From positions 62,001-126,000 of the forward strand of contig CAKQPS010000005.1 of the NCBI GenBank assembly GCA_934270475.1: a DNA stretch of 64,000 nucleotides. The letters are read 5' to 3'. This DNA is from an uncultured Alphaproteobacteria bacterium. GTDB taxonomy: Bacteria > Pseudomonadota > Alphaproteobacteria > RF32 > CAG-239. The notes beneath the pieces were generated by a model. That model did no database searches. It was not told the DNA's origin and saw only the letters and a list, made by a program, of their open reading frames with translations. A program made the position numbers and the translations under genes. The first letter of the stretch is position 1. Each line of letters starts with the position of its first letter. This document shows positions 25,001-31,306 of this stretch, one piece after another.

Positions 25001-27599
25001 GACTTTGGCAAAAGTTGAATTTTATGTTGCCGGAGCACTCAATCAAACGCAGACAAACGACAAAAACGCAAATCTGAACGTAAAGCTGAATAAGCAGGAA
25101 TATTCCGCCGGAGACACTCTGGAAATGCAAGTTTCCGCCCCTTATGCCGGCTATGGCTTGATAACCATCGAGCGCGACAAAGTTTATGCTTATAAATGGT
25201 TCAAAACCAACTCTCAAAACTTTATGCAAAACATTGTTCTGCCCGACGGCATAGAAGGCAACGCTTATATCAATATTGCTGTTTTCCGCTCTTTAAAATC
25301 AGCTGAAATATATTCGTCGCCGCTCAGCTACGCCGTTGTTCCATTCAGCATAAACAAAGAAAACCGCCGTTTGAATATAATTTTAAACACTCCTGCAACC
25401 GTAAAACCAGGAGAAAATTTGGTTATAAACTACAAGACTTCAGAACCGGCGCAAATTGTGATATATGGCGTAAATGAAGGTATTTTACAAGTTGCCCGCT
25501 ACAAAATGCCTGAATTGCTGGATATTTTCCTTGCTAAACGCGCCCTCCGCGTAGTTACCGAACAAATTATGGATTTGATAATGCCGGATATCCGCTTTTT
25601 GAAAAATTTGAGTTCAACCGGCGGCGACGGCAGCGAAGATGAATCTGCGCTGGACCGCAATATAAATCCATTTGCCCGCAAAACCGACAAACCAGTTGCT
25701 TTTTGGAGCGGTATTCTGCCAAGCGGCAGCCAAGAATCTGCCTATACCTATGCCGTTCCGGCGGCTTTTAACGGCAGCATCAAAGTAATGGCGGTCGCCG
25801 TATCGCAAAACCGTTTTGGCAACACCGAGCAAAATGTTCTATCTCGCGGAGATTTTGCCATTGTGCCGTCCGGTCCGTTAAATGTGGCTCCAAACGATGA
25901 GTTTGTTATTGGATTAAGCGTCGGCAATTTGGTAGAAAATTCCGGCAGCGGTTACCAAATAAAAGTTTCTGCCAATGTTTCAGACGGTCTAGAAACCATT
26001 GATGAAAATTCGCAAGACCTTGCCATTGACGAAAACGGCGAAGCCTCGCTGAAATTCCGTTTCAAAGCCAAAGACACTCTTGGTTCACAGCAAATCACCT
26101 TTACGGCGCAAAGCCTCAATGAACCGGAAAAGCACGCCGTTATGCCGTATACTTTAAGCATTCGACCAGCTGTGCCATACAGCAATAAATTTAATTTCGG
26201 CATGGCTAAATCGTCCTACACCTTGAACAAGGCAGAAGATTTATACGAAGAATACCGCATTCAGCAGCTTTCCGCTTCTGTTTCGCCTTTGGTTTTGGCG
26301 CAAGGTTTGCTTAAATATCTAAATAAATATCCGCATTATTGCACCGAACAAACCATAAGCAAAGCCTTTCCGGCAATTGAGCTGTTCTTCAAATCTCCGG
26401 ACTTAGTAAAAGGAATTGATGTTTATGCCTTGTTTGACGATGCTGTGCGAATTTTGCGTGAACGGCAGGTTTTAGGCGGAGGATTTACAGCTTGGAGCAA
26501 CAGTGCCTTGGACGTTTCCCCTCGCGACAGCTTATATGCCGCACACTTTTTGGTAACGGCAAAACAACACGGCTTTAATGTGCCGAACGGACTTTTAGAT
26601 TCCGCCTTGGAATATTGCGAGCAAACTGCTGCCGCTCAGCCGGCGTCGGTATCTGATTTCAATCCGGCGTACGCTGCCTACATTCTGACCTTAAACGGCA
26701 AAATCACCACTAATTATCTGCTTAATATTGAAGAGTTTTACAAAAATAATTATGCTAAAAACTGGCAGACAAATCTTGGTGCCGAATTTTTGGCGGCAAG
26801 CTATAAAATACTGCAAGATGAAAAGCATGCCGATACTTTGGCTGGAATGTATAAAAACAGCCCTAATGCGCTGGAAAATGCCGTTAACATCTATCTGCTT
26901 GCCAAACATTTCCATAGCAAACTGAAAACCCTTGACCAGAACAGCATTGAAACCTTGCTGGAACCATTGTCCGGCGGCAATTTCACCACCTATTCGGCAA
27001 GCTGGTCGGTGCTGGCGCTCAATGCTTTTAACAATCAAGAAACCGATAAAAAAATTGAATTTTCGCAGTTTACGCCTGTTTACACGCCTTTCCCGACTGT
27101 CGCTTATCTGCCTCAAACCAAAGATTTAAGCGTCAGCGCTCCGCAAGCTTTTTATTATGCAAACCGGCAGCAAGGTTTCCCTAAATCGGCTCAAGTCAAA
27201 GCAGCAGCCAAGGGCTTATCCGTAAGCAAAGCCGTCACCGACCAAAACGGACAACCTGTAACCAAAGCCAAGCTTGGAGACATTTTGAATGTTAAGGTCA
27301 TTTACAGCAGCCTAGGCAAAGAGCCTGTTTATGATGTGGCTTTAACCGATTTGCTCGCCGGCTGCTTTGAAGTGGTTGACGGTTCGCTGAAAACCGCAGA
27401 CGGAACCTACAGCACAGAAATTCGGGAAGACCGTATAAATGTGTATGCAACTGCCTTTGTCTATGAACAAAGTTTCAGTTATCAGGTAAAAGTGGTGGCT
27501 GACGGCAGCTTTGCTTTGCCTCCGGTTTATGCTGACGCCATGTATCAGCCGCTGCTGCATGCTAATTCTGATTTAAGGAAAATAACGGTTGGCGAATAA
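22077..27599 (+). CDS. Bacterial alpha-2-macroglobulin
   Basis: An 1840-aa YfhM-type alpha-2-macroglobulin. It has one N-terminal membrane anchor (about 8-28) instead of the lipobox of E. coli YfhM, then a long series of macroglobulin beta-domains and a helical thioester domain. The thioester motif Cys-Thr-Glu-Gln is intact at residues 1422-1425 (YPHYCTEQ), so covalent trapping of a protease is possible. The family is thought to protect the periplasm from host or competitor proteases. GGAG lies about 7 nt before the ATG. It overlaps pbpC by 11 bp, the classical pairing in which A2M guards and PBP1C repairs a damaged wall. Confidence 0.95.
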   Translation: MENKVSKKTLIAGILTIIIAVIGGLAGYYFSSGYELGNSDRAVKIASIQAPAATDYSGDDKISPDYLYVNFNQPVTDADKIGANFKRGISINPDIRGSWQWQNRDQLAFIPETDWLPNTSYKVNLSKNIFNTPSPTKNLTFKFSTPIFSGSVSGSDFYEDPRDLKNKSVTASFKFTAPIDTNNLKEHIKIKTVGGDNYDFDYKLTDHNTVLHIISKPVQIKNEEDFAKISIVNLGNSYNQKTLDKNLAVTVKIPSSDTFFKIKHTESRIVRNTENDNPEQVFIVDFTTAVNSDKLQKALTLNYVDDSCPKVNEQWSTTDGKEKLLKKMKKLKISAIPLPHENSKSHFFKYHEPQNKGCLIALFDNSLTSAEGFKLGKDNSATALATNFSPYPLEAGIVFDGSVMSLQGSRKIAFISRGATELNIDIARIKENDLNHLVTQTYAFGNFETPYFENYNFSEADISEIFNKKLPINTTNPAEANYSSLDLNDYFQNRKGIFLITVQGSNGDRNSFADKRLLMLTDLGIVVKDNADKTHNIFVSNIASENPAAKAKVQVLGKNGLPVLEAVTNAQGMALIPDFSEFKNDKYAVAYKVILGNDISFLPINREDRKLNLSRFDIGGDYINGWAAPETSLKGYIFSDRGIYRPSENGHLGILVRQADLNTPQKLPFELTIRKPNGDTLATKTLQSNELGFMEYEFSLSASAPTGVYSVDLWLKGKDNEERFVAYSTFRVEEFVPDTLKIKANWQPEAPKGWINESLLNVAVNLQNLYGNPAAGHTVQAKYSLTPTTFKFTDFSGYTFRNPQQTQEPRSYNDSLADVQTDKDGNAELSLDLKNFEQGLYKLQLNIDGLETGSARGTGTTLTTLVSPAKYLVGWKSDGELNYIYKNSQHAINFIAVDNNLEPLELNDLTLQLIKKDYISSLVEQKNGTYQYQMVAKENVLQSIPFSISAAGQNKELPTEQAGEYIWKITDSKNQTLAKVEFYVAGALNQTQTNDKNANLNVKLNKQEYSAGDTLEMQVSAPYAGYGLITIERDKVYAYKWFKTNSQNFMQNIVLPDGIEGNAYINIAVFRSLKSAEIYSSPLSYAVVPFSINKENRRLNIILNTPATVKPGENLVINYKTSEPAQIVIYGVNEGILQVARYKMPELLDIFLAKRALRVVTEQIMDLIMPDIRFLKNLSSTGGDGSEDESALDRNINPFARKTDKPVAFWSGILPSGSQESAYTYAVPAAFNGSIKVMAVAVSQNRFGNTEQNVLSRGDFAIVPSGPLNVAPNDEFVIGLSVGNLVENSGSGYQIKVSANVSDGLETIDENSQDLAIDENGEASLKFRFKAKDTLGSQQITFTAQSLNEPEKHAVMPYTLSIRPAVPYSNKFNFGMAKSSYTLNKAEDLYEEYRIQQLSASVSPLVLAQGLLKYLNKYPHYCTEQTISKAFPAIELFFKSPDLVKGIDVYALFDDAVRILRERQVLGGGFTAWSNSALDVSPRDSLYAAHFLVTAKQHGFNVPNGLLDSALEYCEQTAAAQPASVSDFNPAYAAYILTLNGKITTNYLLNIEEFYKNNYAKNWQTNLGAEFLAASYKILQDEKHADTLAGMYKNSPNALENAVNIYLLAKHFHSKLKTLDQNSIETLLEPLSGGNFTTYSASWSVLALNAFNNQETDKKIEFSQFTPVYTPFPTVAYLPQTKDLSVSAPQAFYYANRQQGFPKSAQVKAAAKGLSVSKAVTDQNGQPVTKAKLGDILNVKVIYSSLGKEPVYDVALTDLLAGCFEVVDGSLKTADGTYSTEIREDRINVYATAFVYEQSFSYQVKVVADGSFALPPVYADAMYQPLLHANSDLRKITVGE

Positions 27600-29904
27600 A
27601 TTTTATCAGTTTTGGCAAAAATTACGGAGCAAAAAAGCCTTGCGGTTTACCGTTGGTTCTTTTGCCGCCGTGTTTTTGCTGATGATGCTTATTCCAAAGC
27701 CTGATTTATATAACCGCTACAACTTTTCCGGCGCTGTTTATGACCGCAGCGGCAATCTGCTTAAACTGTCTTTGAGTCTAGACGATAAATATCGGCTTTT
27801 TACTCCGTTGCAAGATATTCCGCTTGAGGCACAGCAAGCTTTGCTGCTTTATGAAGACCACGGATTTTACCGCCACTTTGGAATTAGCCCTACCGGTTTT
27901 ATCCGCGCCGCTTTTTCCATGCTGACCGGCGGGCGCAAGCAAGGAGCATCCACAATCACCATGCAGCTGGCGCGCATTGTCTATCAGCTGAACACAACCA
28001 CCGTTGCCGGTAAAACTGAACAAATTTTACGAGCTCTGCAAATAGAACTTTTTTATAGCAAAGCTCAAATTTTAGAGGCATATTTCAATGTTGCTCCCTA
28101 TGGCGGAAACATTGAAGGTATCGGCGCCGCTTCTCTTATTTATTTCCAGCAACCGGCAAAGCAGCTTAACCTGCCGCAAGCCATTGCCTTAACGGTTATT
28201 CCGCAAAATCCGGCAAAACGCAATTTATTAAGTCTTAAAAACCGAAAAAACAATGCGCTCGCCGCCGACCGCCTGAAAAAATTATGGCGGCAAAAATACA
28301 ATCACACGCAAAATGATTATCTAAATCTGCCCTTAGCTTCCGGAGTTTTTCTGCCGGATTTTGCCCCGCATTTTACCCGCCGTCTTTTAAGCCGGCAAAA
28401 CGGTATTATCGACACTTCTTTAGCTTTGCCGCTGCAAACTAAAATCACAAAAATTTTACAGCAATATGTGTCCGAGCATAACAAACAGGGCGTTTACAAC
28501 GCGGCGGCAATTTTGGTTGACAGCAGCGATATGTCTGTTTTAGCCTATATCGGCTCGGCAGATTTTTATAATCCCCAAATTTTTGGACAGGTCGACGGCA
28601 TAACGGCAAAACGTTCCCCTGGTTCAGCCCTCAAGCCGTTCATTTATGCTATTGCCCTGCAAAAAGGGTTAATACACCCGCTAAGCATGCTGAAAGATGT
28701 GCCCAGCCGCTATGGTTTTTATGAGCCGGAAAACTTTGATCGCACCTATTTTGGTATTTTAGATGCCACTCAAGCTCTAACATTAAGCCGCAACATTCCA
28801 GCCGTAACTTTGCTGGAACAAGTCGGTGAACAAAATTTTTATAATCTTTTGAAAAACAGCGGCGTAAAATTGAGTAAACCGGCAAATTATTATGGTTTAT
28901 CCATGGCTTTGGGCAGTGTTGAAGTTTCTATGGAAAACCTAGCCGCTATGTATGCCATGCTGGCAAACAACGGTCAGTTTTCCAACCTGCAGTTCACACA
29001 CCGCGGCAAGCCGCAAACCAAACAATTGCTATCGCCGGAAGCAGCTTTTTTAACTCGTTATATGCTCAGCCGCGAACAACATTCTTCGTCTAAAGTTTCA
29101 TTTGCCGCTTCCACTAAAGCTTTTTCGGCAGCTTGGAAAACCGGCACTTCTTACAGTTTTAAAGATGCATGGACAGCCGGCATTTTCGGGAATTATGTTT
29201 TAGTGGTTTGGCTTGGCAACTTTGACGGCACGCCAAACCCCGCTTTTATTGGCAAAGACCTGGCGGCGCCGCTGTTCTTCCGCATTGCCGAACAAATAAG
29301 CAATCAGCAAAATAACTATTTAACCGCCCCGCATAAGCTTAATTTGGCTAAAGTAAAAATCTGCAGCGACACTGGAGATTTGGCAACCGATTTTTGCGCC
29401 AAAACCGCCGAAACCTATTTTATTCTGGGGATAACGCAAATCAAAAACTCCAACATTACCCGCCTAGTTCCCATAGATAAAGCCAGCGGTTTGCGCGCCT
29501 GCCGCCATACTCCGCCGGCAACTATGCTGAAAAGCTATAATTTTTGGTCGTCCGACATATTGAATGCTTTTAGCAAAGCTGGTATAAACTTTAAACGCCC
29601 GCCGGAATTTTTAACCGATTGCAGCGAAGTAGAAGACTTTAAGCACGGACTGCCGCCAAAAATCACTTTTCCGGCAAACAACAGCAAAATTATGCTGAAA
29701 AACAAACAAACTATTGCCCTGCGGGCAGACTTGGACGCCGACGCAGGCACAGTATATTGGTTTGTAAATGATAGTTTGTTTGGACAAAGCAAAGCCGGCG
29801 AAGTCATAGAAATAACTCCCCCGTTCGGTGTTCTAAAAATTAAAGCCGTCGACAATTTAGGACGGCAAAGTGAAATAACAGTTTCAATTATCCCTGTAAA
29901 CTGA
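27589..29904 (+). CDS. pbpC: Penicillin-binding protein 1C
   Basis: A 771-aa bifunctional peptidoglycan synthase: short cytoplasmic tail, membrane helix (about 21-35), GT51 glycosyltransferase with catalytic Glu89 (YEDHGFYRHFG) and KQGASTITMQLAR (about 117-129), then a transpeptidase domain with SALK (Ser346/Lys349), SRN (400-402) and KTG (517-519), and the C-terminal PBP1C extension. All catalytic motifs are present. The start is a TTG inside the A2M gene, with AAGGA 9 nt upstream. PBP1C builds new glycan and may act in wall repair. Confidence 0.95.
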   Translation: MANKFYQFWQKLRSKKALRFTVGSFAAVFLLMMLIPKPDLYNRYNFSGAVYDRSGNLLKLSLSLDDKYRLFTPLQDIPLEAQQALLLYEDHGFYRHFGISPTGFIRAAFSMLTGGRKQGASTITMQLARIVYQLNTTTVAGKTEQILRALQIELFYSKAQILEAYFNVAPYGGNIEGIGAASLIYFQQPAKQLNLPQAIALTVIPQNPAKRNLLSLKNRKNNALAADRLKKLWRQKYNHTQNDYLNLPLASGVFLPDFAPHFTRRLLSRQNGIIDTSLALPLQTKITKILQQYVSEHNKQGVYNAAAILVDSSDMSVLAYIGSADFYNPQIFGQVDGITAKRSPGSALKPFIYAIALQKGLIHPLSMLKDVPSRYGFYEPENFDRTYFGILDATQALTLSRNIPAVTLLEQVGEQNFYNLLKNSGVKLSKPANYYGLSMALGSVEVSMENLAAMYAMLANNGQFSNLQFTHRGKPQTKQLLSPEAAFLTRYMLSREQHSSSKVSFAASTKAFSAAWKTGTSYSFKDAWTAGIFGNYVLVVWLGNFDGTPNPAFIGKDLAAPLFFRIAEQISNQQNNYLTAPHKLNLAKVKICSDTGDLATDFCAKTAETYFILGITQIKNSNITRLVPIDKASGLRACRHTPPATMLKSYNFWSSDILNAFSKAGINFKRPPEFLTDCSEVEDFKHGLPPKITFPANNSKIMLKNKQTIALRADLDADAGTVYWFVNDSLFGQSKAGEVIEITPPFGVLKIKAVDNLGRQSEITVSIIPVN

Positions 29905-29915
29905 ATACAAAATTC

Positions 29916-29944
29916 TTTACAATTTTACTTTTATTCGCTAAATT
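29916..29944 (+). promoter_or_regulatory. Candidate promoter of the structured RNA
   Basis: TTTACA (29916-29921), 17-nt spacer, TAAATT (29939-29944). The predicted start point, near 29951, coincides with the first base of the first hairpin of the RNA. Confidence 0.4.
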
Positions 29945-29950
29945 GAACTT

Positions 29951-30151
29951 GAGCGCAGGATATGTGCTCAGGGCGTCAGAAACCCTTTTAACAACAGTCG
30001 CTAAAGCATAAACGACTTAAATTTTTTATGCCGATTTTCTGTTCGTTGGACGGATGTCGGCTGAATAAGGCTATGTGCTGAATAAGCCGAGCCGTTTGTT
30101 GTTATACGGTTTCTGAACATCCGCCCGCTTTAAAATAGCGGGTTTTGTTTT
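29951..30151 (+). ncRNA. Structured RNA or leader upstream of pilin-like gene 2
   Basis: About 200 nt with strong nested pairing: hairpin GAGCGCA/TGTGCTC (29951-29969); GGGCG (29971-29975) with CGCCC (30122-30126); CAGAAACC (29977-29984) with GGTTTCTG (30108-30115); TAACAACA (29989-29996) with TGTTGTTA (30097-30104); inside, GCATAAA/TTTATGC and TCGGCT/AGCCGA. A terminator closes it at 30124-30151. The outer CGCCC strand shares three bases with the terminator stem, so the two are mutually exclusive. An alternative pairing CGGATGT (30051) with ACATCCG (30117) also exists. It is either a free small RNA (6S-like size) or a terminator-controlled leader of the pilin gene that starts 30 nt later. 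It does not match tmRNA, SRP or RNase P RNA motifs. Confidence 0.6.
30124..30151 (+). terminator. Terminator of the structured RNA
   Basis: CCCGCT (30124-30129) pairs with AGCGGG (30137-30142), followed by TTTTGTTTT. It stands between the structured RNA and the pilin-like gene, which has only 30 nt after it and no obvious second promoter. Confidence 0.8.
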
Positions 30152-30181
30152 ATAGATAACATATTAAACGGAGTTAGAAAT

Positions 30182-30967
30182 ATGCGTAAGTTAAAAAATA
30201 TAATAGACGCCGCTCTCAACGTCATTCTATGCCCCGTGCATAGAATCTTCTGTCAAAAAGTAGCTAACCTAATCAATAAATTAGCCTTATTATTAAAAAG
30301 GAGTATATTCACACAAGATTCTCGGAATAAATCCAAGAATGACGGATGCTGTGGACGCGGGGTTATTACGTTTTCCCAATCCGGTCGTTCTATGATTGAA
30401 ATGCTGGGAGTACTCGCCATTATTGCTGTTTTGAGCGTGGGCGGTATTGCTGGATATTCTAAGGCAATGGAAGCATATAAAATAAACCGGCTAGTCGAAC
30501 AATACGCTTATTTGTTTCAAGGGCTTATTGAACATAGAGACTCTTTAGTTGTAACCACCAAAGGCAATACATATCTAAAAAGCACAATACAAGCTTTGGG
30601 ACTGCTGCCTAATTCTTGGAAAACGCCAAATAACTCTGACACCTGCATAGAAGATGAGTTTAACAACCAAATATATTTAATCTCCCGTGAAAATGAATTA
30701 GTTATTGATTTTGTGTTCAAAGATTTTACCGCAAAAGCCTGCAGCCAAATGATGAATAATTTGTTTATACCATTGCATGACTATATACACAGAATTAATT
30801 TTTTTGACCAATCTGGTAAAAATCCGACATCTTTTTATCATGGCGACGACTACTGCACCACCCAGCGTAAATGTTTAAAAAACATCTCGGTTGCCGAAGT
30901 AAACCAAGTTTGCAGCTATTGCGGAATAAAAGAAGGCAGCAGCTGTTTTTTAGTTATTTATTTTTAA
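30182..30967 (+). CDS. Type IV pilin-like protein 2 with element-derived N-terminus
   Basis: A 261-aa protein with the same core as the other two pilin-like proteins (GRSMIEMLGVLAIIAVLSVGG), but here preceded by about 69 extra residues. GGAG lies 8 nt before the ATG at 30182, so the extension should be translated. It contains two palindromic repeats in frame (30220-30250, 30310-30345), the second encoding KRSIFTQDSRNKSKNDG, almost the same as in pilin-like protein 3. A prepilin leader this long is unusual and could block or delay processing. The exported domain has a Cys-rich end (CTTQRKC, VCSYCGIKEGSSC). Function unknown. Confidence 0.7.
   Translation: MRKLKNIIDAALNVILCPVHRIFCQKVANLINKLALLLKRSIFTQDSRNKSKNDGCCGRGVITFSQSGRSMIEMLGVLAIIAVLSVGGIAGYSKAMEAYKINRLVEQYAYLFQGLIEHRDSLVVTTKGNTYLKSTIQALGLLPNSWKTPNNSDTCIEDEFNNQIYLISRENELVIDFVFKDFTAKACSQMMNNLFIPLHDYIHRINFFDQSGKNPTSFYHGDDYCTTQRKCLKNISVAEVNQVCSYCGIKEGSSCFLVIYF
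30220..30250. repeat. Palindromic repeat inside pilin-like gene 2
   Basis: ATTCTATGC (30224-30232) and GCATAGAAT (30238-30246), perfect 9-bp arms, in the frame CGTCATTCT...AGAATCTT. The outer bases match the reverse complement of the repeat at 30310-30345, so it looks like an inverted, diverged copy. Confidence 0.65.
30282..30345 (+). repeat. Cassette shared with pilin-like gene 3 (copy 1)
   Basis: About 60 bp very similar to 50913-50975 on the other strand. Both contain TTATTATT, AAAAGGAGTAT, ACACAAGAT, then a hairpin and AATGACGG. Here the hairpin arms are ATTCTCGG (30318-30325) and CCAAGAAT (30333-30340). It is translated in frame. Confidence 0.7.
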
Positions 30968-31056
30968 CACGTTACGCCTAAATCTAACTCCAAGAAACTA
31001 TAGCGAACTGTCTCGAGAATCCAGAGTCCATATTCTTTAAGCGGATATATTATACT

Positions 31057-31098
31057 GAATCCTCGGCGAATGAGCTATCGCTCAAAGCCAAGGATGAC
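31057..31098. repeat. Palindromic repeat, GAGC/GCTC family (copy 1)
   Basis: ATCCTCGGC (31059-31067) and GCCAAGGAT (31087-31095) with an inner GAGC/GCTC pair. A diverged copy lies inside pilin-like gene 3 at 50812-50852. The surrounding 30968-31293 holds no gene: only this and the following repeats. Confidence 0.7.
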
Positions 31099-31108
31099 TA
31101 TACTTCTC

Positions 31109-31282
31109 ACTCTCAGAAACTCGGATAGCGTGCGTAGATGCGACGGAATTTTTAAGCGACGTGTACAAAGAAGTACACAAGCACAACTTGTATTAACTCT
31201 CAGAAACTCGGATAATGAGGCTAATACGCATTAACTTTTTTGCGCCGTGTACAAAGAGGTACACAAGCACAAAAAGTTAAAA
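31109..31282. repeat. Two tandem 87-bp units with GTGTAC palindrome
   Basis: ACTCTCAGAAACTCGGATA occurs at 31109-31127 and again at 31196-31214. Each copy is followed by a variable stretch and then GTGTACAAAG, two bases and GTACACAAGCAC (cores 31161-31178 and 31247-31264). A third core without the 19-bp start lies at 53599-53616. Confidence 0.75.
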
Positions 31283-31306
31283 GTAGTAGACCATTAGCCG
31301 AGTTTC
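31203..31306. repeat. 104-bp inverted repeat overlapping the malQ 3' end
   Basis: GAAACTCGG (31203-31211) pairs with CCGAGTTTC (31298-31306); inside, TTAACTTTTT (31231-31240) with AAAAAGTTAA (31271-31280) and GTGTAC with GTACAC. The malQ stop codon (31294-31296) lies within it, so the element probably supplied the last codons of malQ and may end its transcript. Confidence 0.75.

Noticed and set aside
29951..30151. tmRNA, SRP RNA, RNase P RNA or retron msr-msd
   Set aside because: No ANDNxA-type tag, no SRP GGAAG/AGCAGCC loop, too small for RNase P, and no reverse transcriptase nearby.
31109..31282. CRISPR-like array
   Set aside because: Only two units, with self-complementary variable parts and no cas genes.
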